DNA of 10,363 nucleotides from Gammaproteobacteria bacterium (GCA_002710265.1 PAJW01000022.1:21466-31828); one strand, 5' to 3'; counted from the stretch's first letter, positions 1 through 9,808 are shown. Made by a program: numbers and translations. Notes: a model not told the origin generated them from the sequence alone.

Positions 1-179
1 ACATTGTCACCAAGAAAAACAAAGTGATTAAGTTGCTCTGCTTCAATAGCAGTCCATATTGGTTGAGGATAATCTTGGTCAAGACAAGAACCAAGACCAA
101 ACTTAATTGTTTCAGAGTTAAGAGAATTAGATAGAAAAAATAAAATTGAAAATAACTTAACTAATGAAAATGACTTCAT
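1..179 (-). CDS. PhoD-like alkaline phosphatase, secreted (N-terminal 59 codons only)
   Basis: This gene is cut by the left edge of the window; 59 codons are visible, beginning with ATG at 179. Residues 1-22 form a signal peptide (MKSFSLVK, then a hydrophobic LFSILFFL stretch), so the product should be exported. The mature part begins ETIKFGLGSCLDQDYPQPIW and reaches FLGDN at residues 55-59. The GSC-x-Q-x-PQPIW motif followed by a short spacer and FLGDN is the start of the PhoD-like metallophosphoesterase domain, whose members hydrolyse phosphate mono- or diesters outside the cytoplasm. The ATG overlaps the serS stop by one base (TAATG) with no Shine-Dalgarno sequence, so translation is probably coupled to serS. 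The family call rests on the first motif only, because the catalytic core lies outside the window. The exact substrate cannot be told. Confidence 0.72.
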   Translation of the reverse strand, partial: MKSFSLVKLFSILFFLSNSLNSETIKFGLGSCLDQDYPQPIWTAIEAEQLNHFVFLGDN

Positions 180-1432
180 TAATTAGATTTAACTTTTAAT
201 GAACTTGATCCAAAATATTCTTTTAGGCAGTCTGGAATTTTTATTGAGTCTTTACCATCAAAATTATTCTCAATTAGTGCTATTAAACATCTTCCTACTG
301 CAAGACCTGAACCGTTAATTGTATGAGCGAATTGATTTTTACCATCAGACTTAAATTTTATATTAGCTCTTCTAGCTTGAAAATCTGAAAAGTTAGAGCA
401 TGAGGATATTTCTCTATATTTTTCCTGGCTAGGCATCCAGACTTCAATGTCATATGTTTTACATGAACTAAAACCTAAATCTCCTGAACATAATTCAATA
501 ACTTGGTATGGCAATTCCAGCAAATCTAAAATTTCACAAGCATTAGATAAAAGATTATCAAGACATTCCATTGAGTTATTGGGATTTGTTACTTGAACAA
601 GTTCAATTTTTTCAAACTGATGTTGTCTTATTAAACCACGAGTATCTTTTCCATAACTGCCTGCTTCAGATCTAAAGCATGGTGTATGGGATGTAACTTT
701 GATTGGTAAATCACCTTCATTTAAGAACTCATCTCTAAAAAGGTTTGTTAGAGGAACCTCAGCTGTAGGAATTAAAAATAATTTATCGGAACTCTTAAAT
801 AAATCCTCTTCAAATTTAGGAAGTTGTCCAGTTCCAGTGAGCGAATCTTCATTAGCCATGAATGGCACATAGTATTCCTCATAACCATTTTTAATTGCAT
901 TATCAAGCATGAAAGTAATTAAAGCTCTTTGTAACTTTGCGATACTCCCTCTTAAGACAGAAAATCTTGCTCCAGCAAGTTTAGTTGCAAGTTCAGTATC
1001 GATATCATTTGTGATCTCCAGGTGATCTAACTTATTGGTGGTCGTGACTTCACCAAATTTTTTAATAACAACATTTTCGCTTTCATCTTTACCAATCGGG
1101 ACTGATTCATCTGGAGTATTAGGTATTTCCATCAAGTAATCATTTAACTCTTTAAGAGCTTTATTAAGTTCTTCTTCTTTATTTCCAAGGCTTAAATTAA
1201 TTTTATCAACTTTAGCTTTAAGATCATCTGTGTTCTCTCCAGATTTCTTTTTTTTACCAAACTCAGCAGAAATAATGTTTCTCTCTGATTGGAGATTTTC
1301 TACTTCTACTTGAAGAGATTTTCTCTGTGCGTCAATAGACTCAAATTTTTCTTGATCTATATCAAAACCTCTTTTTAATAAAGCTGTTTTTATATTGCTG
1401 AAATCTTCTCTTAATAGTTTTGTATCTAACAT
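179..1432 (-). CDS. serS: Seryl-tRNA synthetase
   Basis: This cytoplasmic class II aminoacyl-tRNA synthetase charges tRNA-Ser (and tRNA-Sec where present) with serine. The 417 residues are close to the usual 420-430. Residues 1-100 are the N-terminal helical arm, a long antiparallel coiled coil rich in K, E and L that contacts the tRNA. The catalytic domain follows: PTAEVPLT at 222-229 (the conserved TxE serine-binding loop), motif 2 as FRSEAG at 253-258 with the ordering-loop region GLIRQHQFEK at 266-275, EISSCSNFSDFQARR at 341-355, and motif 3 as GSGLAVGR at 374-381. All expected key residues are visible and there is no sign of damage. The start overlaps the crcB stop (TAATG) and the stop overlaps the next gene's start in the same way, so it sits inside an operon. 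Confidence 0.97.
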   Translation of the reverse strand: MLDTKLLREDFSNIKTALLKRGFDIDQEKFESIDAQRKSLQVEVENLQSERNIISAEFGKKKKSGENTDDLKAKVDKINLSLGNKEEELNKALKELNDYLMEIPNTPDESVPIGKDESENVVIKKFGEVTTTNKLDHLEITNDIDTELATKLAGARFSVLRGSIAKLQRALITFMLDNAIKNGYEEYYVPFMANEDSLTGTGQLPKFEEDLFKSSDKLFLIPTAEVPLTNLFRDEFLNEGDLPIKVTSHTPCFRSEAGSYGKDTRGLIRQHQFEKIELVQVTNPNNSMECLDNLLSNACEILDLLELPYQVIELCSGDLGFSSCKTYDIEVWMPSQEKYREISSCSNFSDFQARRANIKFKSDGKNQFAHTINGSGLAVGRCLIALIENNFDGKDSIKIPDCLKEYFGSSSLKVKSN

Positions 1433-1791
1433 TATTCTGTAAAACTTGCTCCAATATATGTAGCTAAAATGGTTAAAAAAACTGTTAGCATTATATACGA
1501 AATGGCTTCAATTAAATTTGAATTAGCCATCAAAATAATTTGATGAGAAAACGCAGACATTGTTGTATAGGAACCTAGCAACCCAATAACAAAAAAATAA
1601 AATGATGCATCTCTTGAAGGCAGAGTTGACCCTAAAATCAAGCCAATAAGAAAACATCCAATTATATTAACCGTAAGCGTTGCATAAACTGATGATTGAT
1701 TGAGGTAATTATCAAATAATTCATTTGTTAAAAATCTAAGAATTGATCCAGTAGCCCCACCAAGCCCAACTATTAAAGCATTAACAAACAT
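1432..1791 (-). CDS. crcB: Fluoride channel CrcB/Fluc
   Basis: This small inner-membrane protein of 119 residues has four hydrophobic segments (roughly 2-21, 36-55, 64-88 and 94-115), the size and layout of the dual-topology fluoride channel that exports toxic fluoride as a dimer. Family motifs are GGATGSILRF at 11-20 (conserved G and R19), TVNIIGCFLIG at 40-50 (pore-lining N42), and GLLGSYTTMSAFS at 70-82. In most relatives the last motif reads TTFSTFS, so the first phenylalanine of the Phe-box is Met78 here while the second, Phe81, is kept. It lies 2 nt after lolA and overlaps serS by one base. No fluoride riboswitch is visible, and there is no room for one in the 2-nt gap. It has no clear Shine-Dalgarno sequence, so translational coupling with lolA is likely. 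Confidence 0.92.
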   Translation of the reverse strand: MFVNALIVGLGGATGSILRFLTNELFDNYLNQSSVYATLTVNIIGCFLIGLILGSTLPSRDASFYFFVIGLLGSYTTMSAFSHQIILMANSNLIEAISYIMLTVFLTILATYIGASFTE

Positions 1792-1793
1792 TA

Positions 1794-2276
1794 TTATTTA
1801 TAGAACTTAATTATATTAGTTACATCCATATTATCTTTAAATCTTACCTGCAACGTATTTTTATTTACATACTTGAATTGATATTTTTCATTTCCATCAT
1901 CAATAACAAAAACGTTTTGGTCTGTCCTTGTTATATTCTGCTCATCAAAACCATTAATTAGATAACTAATAAATAGATTATTTTTATATTCCTCTTTGGT
2001 TATTTTTTTTATTTGATCAAATTCAAGATCATGAATTTCGATATATTCTTTGGTTAAAATATATTTCTCCCTAAAAGGTGAAACTACTTCTACATTAATA
2101 TCATTGTTGGTTAATCTTTTAAATATTCCTTCAGATTCATCAAAAGAGTTTTTATTCTGATTTAAACTTGTTTGAATGAATTTTAAATCACTATTAAAAA
2201 AATTATCTAATTCATTGGAAATAGATGCATGAATGCTATGAACCAAGAGAAGGCAAATTAAAATAATAAATTTCAA
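1794..2276 (-). CDS. lolA: Outer-membrane lipoprotein carrier protein LolA (divergent, short)
   Basis: This is the periplasmic chaperone that takes lipoproteins from LolCDE and hands them to LolB. I place the start at a TTG at 2276, one base past the ftsK stop, because the sequence AAGAG lies a good distance upstream and the product then begins MKFIILICLLLVHSIHA, a clean signal peptide with cleavage after Ala17. The frame stays open to a TTG at 2297, but that would put seven charged residues in front of the signal. The mature protein is about 143 residues, short against about 182 in E. coli. It keeps a LolA-like pattern: an N-terminal helix with KFIQTSLNQ, a glycine-bearing SEGIFKR strand, SPFREKY, then alternating beta strands. 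The family call depends largely on position between ftsK and crcB-serS, the usual lolA location in gammaproteobacteria, since sequence similarity by eye is weak. Confidence 0.75.
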   Translation of the reverse strand: MKFIILICLLLVHSIHASISNELDNFFNSDLKFIQTSLNQNKNSFDESEGIFKRLTNNDINVEVVSPFREKYILTKEYIEIHDLEFDQIKKITKEEYKNNLFISYLINGFDEQNITRTDQNVFVIDDGNEKYQFKYVNKNTLQVRFKDNMDVTNIIKFYK

Positions 2277-2277
2277 A

Positions 2278-4581
2278 TCAATCTCTTTTTGGTACAAGAA
2301 CTTCTCTTGATCCGTTAGAGCTCATTTCAGAAACTAGACCCGCCTCTTCCATGGTTTCAATTAATCTAGCAGCTCTGTTATAGCCTATTCTGAGTTTTCT
2401 TTGGACTGCTGATATTGATGCTCTTCTGGAATCAATAACAAAATTTACAGCCTCATCGTAAAGCTCATCTGTTTCTTCGGATGAACCGGAGTCAGAGCCA
2501 GACCATCCAGGGATTGGTCCAGTGTCTTGGCTGGATGAAGTAATCTCTTCAACATAATTCGGTTCAGCACGAGACTTCCAGTCATTAACTACCCTATGAA
2601 CCTCATCATCCCCAACAAATGCACCATGCACTCGAACTGGCACTCCAACACCAGGTGGTAAATACAACATATCACCATATCCAAGGAGTTGTTCGGCTCC
2701 TCCTTGGTCTAAGATGGTTCTTGAATCTATTTTAGTTGAAACCTGAAACCCTATTCTTGTGGGTATATTTGCTTTAATAAGTCCTGTTATAACATCAACA
2801 GAAGGTCTTTGAGTAGCTAGAATTAAATGAATCCCAGCTGCCCTTGCCTTTTGAGCAATTCTGGCAATTAAATGCTCAACTTTTTTTCCAACAAGCATCA
2901 TCATGTCGGCAAATTCATCTACAACTACAACAATTGATGGTAAAACTTCTAGATATTCATCTTCATCTTCATTAAGCGGGTTTAACATTTGCTTACCATT
3001 TTTTTCAGCTTCTTGAACTTTTTTATTGAAACCAGCTAAATTCCTAACTCCCATCATTGACATAAGTTTGTACCTTCGATCCATTTCAGCAACACACCAT
3101 CTAAGACCATTTGACGCATCTGTCATGTCAGTAATTACAGGAGTAAGTAAATGTGGAATTCCATCGTAAACAGCAAGCTCAAGCATTTTTGGGTCTACAA
3201 GAATAAGTCTCACATCTTCTGGATCAGATTTAAATAATAGACTGAGTAACATTGCATTAAGACCGACAGACTTACCAGAGCCTGTAGTTCCAGCAACAAG
3301 CAGATGAGGCATTTTTGCTAAGTCTACAACTATAGGATTCCCTGAAATATCTTGTCCCAGAGCAAGACTAAGACTAGACGGAGATGATTTAAATGCTTTA
3401 GAACTTAATATTTCAGTAAGCCTTACCATTTTTCTATTATTGTTTGGTATTTCAATACCTACATATGATTTTCCCTCGATTACCTCAACAACCCTTACAC
3501 TGCTAACTGATAGAGATCTAGCGATATCTTGAGCAATATTTGTAATCTTGCTAGCTTTTGTTCCTGGAGCTGGTTGAATTTCAAATCTTGTAACTACTGG
3601 TCCAGGCAGGACTGATTCTACTGAAGCCTCAATACCAAATTCTTCAAGTTTTGTTTCTAACAAGGATGCTATTTGATTTAATTCACTCTCAGACAAGGAA
3701 CTTCCGTCGTCTAAAGCTCTATCTAAAAGTTCTGTGCTTGGCATTACAGCTTTTTCTTTTTTATTTTCATCGCCCGGATCTGATTCAACTTTAGGAACTT
3801 CTTTAAACTGGGTATCATTTTTAATAGGTAAATCTGGTTGTTTGGATTTTGCGCTAACCTCTTCTACCTTTTTTTCCTTAATTTGTGGCTCAGATGAAAT
3901 CTTTGGTTTTGAATTTTTAATCTCTTTTTTTTCACTTACTTTATCTGATAATAATTTAATAAAACTACTGATATTAGAAAAAGTATTTTTCAGAATTGAA
4001 TTGATTTTGATTAGTAATTTTTTTAAAGCCTCAAATGCAAAGCTAGAAGATAGTATTAAAATTTTTCCAAAACTATCCATGGCATTTATCCAAGAAAAAT
4101 TAAATGCAAATGATGTTGCTGGAATTCCTAACACTACTAAAAATATAAGAGCTCCTACATTGCCTATTGACGATGATAAATAATTAAACAAGTATGCTCC
4201 AATCAATCCACCAAAACTATCAGAGAAATAAAATTCACCAATTGCACAAAAAGATAATATTAAAAAAATTGAACTTAAAAATCTTACAACTGTTTTTAAA
4301 GAGGTTTTGTACTTATCATCAACTAATAAAGTTTGAACTGCCCATACGGAACCGACTAGTAATAGAAGGTAACCGCCAAAACCAATAAGAGTGAATATAA
4401 AATCAGATATTGATGCTCCAAGAGGACCACCAAGATTATTAATAACTTCGTTTGAATTTTTATTGTAAAAACCTGAATCAGTTACATCGTAAGATACCAA
4501 TGAAACAAAAATATATAGAGAAAATGCTATTAGAAAAAAACTAAAAAAATTTAGTAAAGTATTTTTGATATATGGTGGCAT
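2278..4581 (-). CDS. ftsK: DNA translocase FtsK
   Basis: This division-septum protein pumps chromosome termini and activates XerCD recombination at dif. Its 767 residues fall in three parts. An N-terminal membrane domain with about four helices (about 10-31, 58-86, 97-116, 123-160) anchors it at the septum. A lysine- and glutamate-rich linker of about 100 residues follows (about 190-285), much shorter than in the 1329-residue E. coli protein but normal for many other species. The motor domain has Walker A GTTGSGKS at 431-438 and Walker [10 protein letters not shown] at 551-559. The C-terminal winged-helix gamma domain (about 705-764, with [20 protein letters not shown]) reads polar KOPS sites. 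The ATG at 4581 is fixed by an in-frame stop triplet (TGA) immediately before it; no Shine-Dalgarno sequence is present. It is the first gene of the minus-strand operon and diverges from trxB. Confidence 0.96.
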   Translation of the reverse strand: MPPYIKNTLLNFFSFFLIAFSLYIFVSLVSYDVTDSGFYNKNSNEVINNLGGPLGASISDFIFTLIGFGGYLLLLVGSVWAVQTLLVDDKYKTSLKTVVRFLSSIFLILSFCAIGEFYFSDSFGGLIGAYLFNYLSSSIGNVGALIFLVVLGIPATSFAFNFSWINAMDSFGKILILSSSFAFEALKKLLIKINSILKNTFSNISSFIKLLSDKVSEKKEIKNSKPKISSEPQIKEKKVEEVSAKSKQPDLPIKNDTQFKEVPKVESDPGDENKKEKAVMPSTELLDRALDDGSSLSESELNQIASLLETKLEEFGIEASVESVLPGPVVTRFEIQPAPGTKASKITNIAQDIARSLSVSSVRVVEVIEGKSYVGIEIPNNNRKMVRLTEILSSKAFKSSPSSLSLALGQDISGNPIVVDLAKMPHLLVAGTTGSGKSVGLNAMLLSLLFKSDPEDVRLILVDPKMLELAVYDGIPHLLTPVITDMTDASNGLRWCVAEMDRRYKLMSMMGVRNLAGFNKKVQEAEKNGKQMLNPLNEDEDEYLEVLPSIVVVVDEFADMMMLVGKKVEHLIARIAQKARAAGIHLILATQRPSVDVITGLIKANIPTRIGFQVSTKIDSRTILDQGGAEQLLGYGDMLYLPPGVGVPVRVHGAFVGDDEVHRVVNDWKSRAEPNYVEEITSSSQDTGPIPGWSGSDSGSSEETDELYDEAVNFVIDSRRASISAVQRKLRIGYNRAARLIETMEEAGLVSEMSSNGSREVLVPKRD

Positions 4582-4608
4582 TCAATTATTAATTTAAAAT
4601 TTATAGTA

Positions 4609-4614
4609 ATTATA
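4609..4614 (-). promoter_or_regulatory. Putative -10 element for ftsK operon
   Basis: Reading the minus strand, a perfect TATAAT lies at 4614-4609, which would place the transcript start near 4602 and give a leader of about 20 nt before the ftsK ATG. No convincing -35 hexamer is found at 16-18 bp spacing. The region is very AT-rich, so chance matches are common. Confidence 0.35.
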
Positions 4615-4621
4615 GGCATAA

Positions 4622-5590
<969 letters not shown>

Positions 5591-5593
5591 AAA

Positions 5594-6577
5594 ATGAAAT
5601 ACAAAGCCTATTTGATTGAAGAAAACGAAGGTAATTTTAACGGTCAAGTTAAAGAACTAGAAATGCCTAATCTTGATGATGGAAACGTTATTATTAAGGT
5701 TCATCATTCATCTATAAATTATAAAGATGCTCTAGCATCATCTGGAGCAAGAGGTGTTGTTAAATCATATCCTTTTGTACCAGGGATAGATGTCGCTGGC
5801 GAGATTGTTGAGACATCAAATTCAGATTTTTCAATTGGTGATAATGTCGTTGCTACCGGTTACAAAATAGGTATGTCAGTTTTTGGTGGTTTTGGTGAAA
5901 TGGTACAACTACCATCAAAATGGGTTTTAAAACTTCCAAGCTCTATGAATAGTTTTGATTCAATGTGCTATGGAACAGCTGGCATTACAGCAGCAGCTAG
6001 TATTAAAAAAATTACTGATGCTAATGTCTCTAATGAATTACCAATATTAGTTTCTGGAGCTACCGGAGGAGTTGGATCAATATCAGTTGGTGTTTTAGCT
6101 AAACTTGGTTATGAAGTTCATGCTATTTCAGGTAAAAAAGATGAAATTGAGACCCTTAAAAATATGGGTGCCGCAAAAATTATATTGAGAGACGAATTTA
6201 CCAGCGCGCCAACAAAACCACTTGATAAAGCTATATATGGAGGTGCTGTAGATACTGTTGGCGGTGATATATTAGCTAAGATGATCTCAATGGTTGCTAA
6301 TCATGGTGTTATTTCTTGTTGTGGCAATGTAGCTGGTGCAATGTTTACTTCATCTGTATTTCCTTTTATATTGAGAGGAATTCAGTTATCAGGAATAGAT
6401 TCAGCTGAATCGTCTCTTTCACTAAAAAAAGATTTATGGAATTTGTTATCCGATAAATGGTCTATTAATTTATCTGAAAGTATAAAAACAATTAAAATTG
6501 ATGAAATTGGAAATGAGGTTAAAAAAATACTTGATGGAAATCAAGTAGGAAGAGTTGTAATAGAACATGGAGACTAA
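5594..6577 (+). CDS. acuI: Acrylyl-CoA reductase AcuI / YhdH-type NADPH oxidoreductase
   Basis: This is a zinc-free medium-chain dehydrogenase/reductase of 327 residues. The substrate domain has SSINYKDALASSG at 39-51, a hallmark of the YhdH/AcuI group, and FVPGIDVAGE at 61-70. The Rossmann fold has GATGGVG at 155-161 and LGYEVHAISGK at 171-181, followed by GGAVDTVGG at 216-224 and the closing GRVVIE near 319-324. The zinc-ligand cysteine cluster of alcohol dehydrogenases is absent. Characterised members reduce acrylyl-CoA to propionyl-CoA with NADPH, which detoxifies acrylate from DMSP breakdown and serves 3-hydroxypropionate assimilation. Family membership is clear; the acrylyl-CoA substrate is inferred, and a general quinone or enoyl reductase role cannot be excluded. 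It begins 3 nt after trxB with no Shine-Dalgarno sequence. No DMSP lyase or demethylase gene is in the window. Confidence 0.82.
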   Translation: MKYKAYLIEENEGNFNGQVKELEMPNLDDGNVIIKVHHSSINYKDALASSGARGVVKSYPFVPGIDVAGEIVETSNSDFSIGDNVVATGYKIGMSVFGGFGEMVQLPSKWVLKLPSSMNSFDSMCYGTAGITAAASIKKITDANVSNELPILVSGATGGVGSISVGVLAKLGYEVHAISGKKDEIETLKNMGAAKIILRDEFTSAPTKPLDKAIYGGAVDTVGGDILAKMISMVANHGVISCCGNVAGAMFTSSVFPFILRGIQLSGIDSAESSLSLKKDLWNLLSDKWSINLSESIKTIKIDEIGNEVKKILDGNQVGRVVIEHGD

Positions 6578-6580
6578 AAA

Positions 6581-6712
6581 ATGAAAGACGATTATAAAGA
6601 ATACTATGAATCAGATGAAGCTAATTTAGATAGCAAAAGTGATGCTAAAGTTATTCTATTCTTGGTTATTGTTGCTGTGATTGCTACTACCTATTGGGTA
6701 GCTGTCCAGTAA
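6581..6712 (+). CDS. 43-residue single-pass membrane protein, function unknown
   Basis: This small ORF runs from ATG at 6581 to TAA at 6710-6712. The first 23 residues are hydrophilic and mostly acidic (starting MKDDYKEYYE), then residues 24-41 form one uninterrupted hydrophobic helix (VILFLVIVAVIATTYWVA), ending in VQ. Support for translation is a GGAG at 6569-6572 eight nt before the ATG, and a 3-nt gap after acuI identical to the trxB-acuI junction (TAA-AAA-ATG). It fills exactly the space between acuI and the convergent SDR gene. There is no signal-peptidase site or lipobox, so an N-in inner-membrane anchor is most likely. I do not recognise the family. Confidence 0.7.
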   Translation: MKDDYKEYYESDEANLDSKSDAKVILFLVIVAVIATTYWVAVQ

Positions 6713-6714
6713 TA

Positions 6715-7485
6715 CTACCTAGGCTTCATTCTCATACCAGAGTCCAACCTTATTGTTTCACCATTGAGGTAAGTATTTTCTACAATATGAACTGCTAATT
6801 CAGCAAACTCTTTTGGTTGTCCAAATCTATGAGGAAACTGAGTAGATTCCAATAAAGGGTCTCTAACTTTGTCAGGCGCTAATTGCATTAATGGAGTGTC
6901 AAAAATTCCTGGAGCAATTGTGCAAACTCTTACAGCATGTCTGGCTAAATCTCGAGCAGCAGTTAAAGTTAAACCTATTACCCCTGCTTTTGATGCACTG
7001 TATGCTGACTGACCAATTTGTCCTTCATAGCCAGCAACAGAAGCTGTATTAATAATAACCCCTTTTTCACCCTTATTATCTGGCTCATTTTTATCCATCA
7101 ATTCAGCTGAAAGCCTCATTACATTAAATGTTCCAACTAAATTTAAATTAATAATAAATTGAAATGCGTCTAGCGGATGAGGAGCTTCTTTTCCTAAAAT
7201 CCTTCCAGGGTAACCGGTTCCAGCACAATTAACAGCAATATGAAGAGAACCAAATTTATCTTTAATCTCATTGATAGCATTTATTACTGGAGGTTCCTCC
7301 ATGATATTTGTTGATACAAACATTACGTTATCATCACCGAGTTCTTCTATAATTTTGTTTGCATTATCTTTATTAATATCAAGAATGACGACTTTTGCTC
7401 CTTTTTCAACAAAGGTTTCTACTGTTGCTTGTCCAAGACCTGAAGCACCACCTGTTACAAGAGCCACTTTATTTTTTAGTTCCAT
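6715..7485 (-). CDS. SDR dehydrogenase, 3-hydroxyacyl-CoA dehydrogenase type 2-like
   Basis: This classical short-chain dehydrogenase/reductase has 256 residues. It shows the cofactor motif TGGASGLG at 11-18, Asp36 at the end of the second strand (NAD preference), NCAG at 86-89, the catalytic Asn in INLNLVG (Asn115), Ser149, and YSASK at 162-166. The insert RILGKEAPHPLDAFQF (95-110) and the ending YLNGETIRLDSGMRMKP are typical of the type-2 3-hydroxyacyl-CoA dehydrogenase (HSD17B10-like) branch, which oxidises short or branched 3-hydroxyacyl-CoA in fatty acid and isoleucine breakdown. The substrate is therefore inferred from subfamily. The start has a good Shine-Dalgarno sequence (AAGGAA at 7496-7491, 5 nt from the ATG). 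The gene appears monocistronic and ends 2 bp from the convergent small ORF, with no terminator hairpin between them. Confidence 0.88.
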   Translation of the reverse strand: MELKNKVALVTGGASGLGQATVETFVEKGAKVVILDINKDNANKIIEELGDDNVMFVSTNIMEEPPVINAINEIKDKFGSLHIAVNCAGTGYPGRILGKEAPHPLDAFQFIINLNLVGTFNVMRLSAELMDKNEPDNKGEKGVIINTASVAGYEGQIGQSAYSASKAGVIGLTLTAARDLARHAVRVCTIAPGIFDTPLMQLAPDKVRDPLLESTQFPHRFGQPKEFAELAVHIVENTYLNGETIRLDSGMRMKPR

Positions 7486-7509
7486 ATTTATTCCTTAATG
7501 TTTCAACAA

Positions 7510-7515
7510 ATTATA
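7510..7515 (-). promoter_or_regulatory. Putative -10 element for the SDR gene
   Basis: The minus strand carries a perfect TATAAT at 7515-7510. Transcription would start near 7503, about 18 nt before the ATG, leaving room for the Shine-Dalgarno sequence at 7496-7491. The -35 region is poor (TTATAA at 17-bp spacing), so this is a housekeeping-type promoter call of modest strength. Confidence 0.42.
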
Positions 7516-7548
7516 ACTTTTTTTAAATGAATTTATAAATAACTTTAT

Positions 7549-7564
7549 TGGCATACAAATTGCA
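7549..7564 (+). promoter_or_regulatory. Sigma-54 (RpoN) promoter of torF-glnK1-amtB
   Basis: The sequence TGGCATACAAATTGCA fits the sigma-54 consensus TGGCAYR-N4-TTGCW at every position. The invariant GG (7550-7551) and GC (7562-7563) are separated by exactly 10 bp. Transcription should begin near 7575, giving a leader of about 28 nt with AGGAG at 7592-7596 before torF. Sigma-54 control of P-II/ammonium channel genes, activated by NtrC under nitrogen limitation, is well established in other proteobacteria, so context and motif agree. No NtrC-like dyad is recognisable in the 60 bp upstream. Confidence 0.88.
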
Positions 7565-7602
7565 TATAAGTATATGTAAGTATTTTTAAACAGGAGATAT
7601 AA

Positions 7603-8534
<932 letters not shown>

Positions 8535-8545
8535 GAGAAATTATT

Positions 8546-9808
8546 ATGGAAGAACTTAAATTTGCACTTGATACATTTTATGCCGTTATGGCTGGTGCAC
8601 TAGTAATGTGGATGGCAGCTGGTTTTACAATGCTTGAGGCTGGATTAGTACAAAAAAAAGATGTATCTGAAATAGTAACAAAGAATCTAGGGTTATATTC
8701 AATAGCTTCTATCATGTATTTGGTATGTGGTTTTGCACTTATGTACTCTGGAGATAGTTATCTTGGAGGACTTTTTCCAAAGATTGCTTCTTCATGGGGG
8801 CTATCAGCTGGCACTGAAGCCGATCCTATTATGTATGGAGCCTCTGGATCAATTGCTGATGGAGACTTTGTAGGATACTACTCACATCAAGCTGATTTCT
8901 TTTTTCAGGTAGTTTTTGTTGCTACTGCTATGTCAATAGTCTCGGGTGCTGTAGCTGGAAGAATGAAATTAATACCATTTTTCTTATTTGCCGTTGTTCT
9001 AACTGGTTTTATTTACCCTACTCAAGGTTTTTGGAACTGGGGCGGTGGATTTGAATCAATGGGAATTTCATATTCAGATTATGCAGGATCAGGAACAGTT
9101 CACTTGTGTGGAGCTGCTGCTGCATTAGCTGTTGTATCAGTTTTAGGACCTAGAAAAGGAAAATATAACTATGATGGAACTGTGAATCCTATGCCTGGAT
9201 CAAATATCCCTATGGCTGCTCTTGGTGCCTGGATTCTTTGGTTAGGTTGGTTTGGATTTAATGGTGGATCAGAACTTAAAGTTTCTGAAGTTAGTAGCGC
9301 TACTGCAGTGAGCCAGGTATTTTTAAATACTAATATGGCTGCAGCTGGTGGTGTTGTTGCTGCTCTAGTACTTAGCTTATTCAAAACTGGTAAAATGGAT
9401 GTAACAATGGCAATAAATGGAGCTATTGCCGGTTTAGTTTCAATTACTGCTGACCCATTAAGTTCATCTGCTGGAACCGCTGTTCTGGTTGGGGCAATTG
9501 GTGGTGTAATAGTTTATTTCTCTATTCTTTTCTTAGAAAAAAGAGGTATTGACGACCCTGTAGGCGCCATCTCTGCTCACGGCATTGTAGGTATATATGG
9601 TGTTCTCGTTGTCACAGCAACTGGTGGAGCAAGCTTTCTTGGTCAACTTACAGGTGTTTTATTAATTGCTGGATTCACATATTTAGCAAGTTTTGGAACA
9701 ATTTATTTAATAAATAAGTTTATGCCAATAAGAGCAACTGATGAAGAGCAAGATGTGGGACTTGATGTTTCTGAGATAGGTATTGAGGCTTATCCAGAAT
9801 TTAAATAA
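8546..9808 (+). CDS. amtB: Ammonium transporter AmtB
   Basis: This inner-membrane ammonium channel of the Amt/Rh family has 420 residues and about 11 membrane helices. Comparing with E. coli AmtB by eye, the pore residues are present: stacked gate phenylalanines in FQVVF (Phe120, Phe124), the external-site Trp165 in WGGG, Asp178 in DYAGSGTVH, and the twin histidines His186 and His345 (AISAHGIVG). The cytoplasmic tail (about 397-420) includes EEQDVGLDVSEIGIEAYPE, matching the tail that contacts GlnK. Unlike the E. coli precursor, it has no cleavable signal peptide; the first helix starts almost at once. The Shine-Dalgarno AGGAG at 8533-8537 overlaps the glnK1 stop codon and lies 8 nt before the ATG. 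It is the last gene of the sigma-54 operon, followed by a hairpin and a terminator. Confidence 0.97.
   Translation: MEELKFALDTFYAVMAGALVMWMAAGFTMLEAGLVQKKDVSEIVTKNLGLYSIASIMYLVCGFALMYSGDSYLGGLFPKIASSWGLSAGTEADPIMYGASGSIADGDFVGYYSHQADFFFQVVFVATAMSIVSGAVAGRMKLIPFFLFAVVLTGFIYPTQGFWNWGGGFESMGISYSDYAGSGTVHLCGAAAALAVVSVLGPRKGKYNYDGTVNPMPGSNIPMAALGAWILWLGWFGFNGGSELKVSEVSSATAVSQVFLNTNMAAAGGVVAALVLSLFKTGKMDVTMAINGAIAGLVSITADPLSSSAGTAVLVGAIGGVIVYFSILFLEKRGIDDPVGAISAHGIVGIYGVLVVTATGGASFLGQLTGVLLIAGFTYLASFGTIYLINKFMPIRATDEEQDVGLDVSEIGIEAYPEFK

Noticed and set aside
2274..2297. Upstream TTG at 2297 as the lolA start
   Set aside because: It would add seven mostly polar residues before the signal peptide and overlap ftsK by 20 bases. 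The TTG at 2276 has an AAGAG at good spacing and gives a standard signal sequence.
3734..4388. Plus-strand open frames antisense to ftsK
   Set aside because: They are shadows of the ftsK membrane and linker coding region, with low-complexity products and no ribosome binding site. The antisense frame at 9169-9384 and the frames inside trxB, the SDR gene and torF were dropped for the same reason.
6697..6719. GGTAG/CTACC inverted repeat as a terminator between the small ORF and the SDR gene
   Set aside because: It has only 5 bp with a 13-nt loop and no T run on either strand, so it does not look like an intrinsic terminator.
7563..7576. CATATA-AG-TATATG palindrome just after the torF sigma-54 promoter
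   Set aside because: It is a perfect 6-bp inverted repeat but entirely simple A/T alternation in an AT-rich region, and the matching place before glnK2 has only a partial version. Not strong enough to call an operator.
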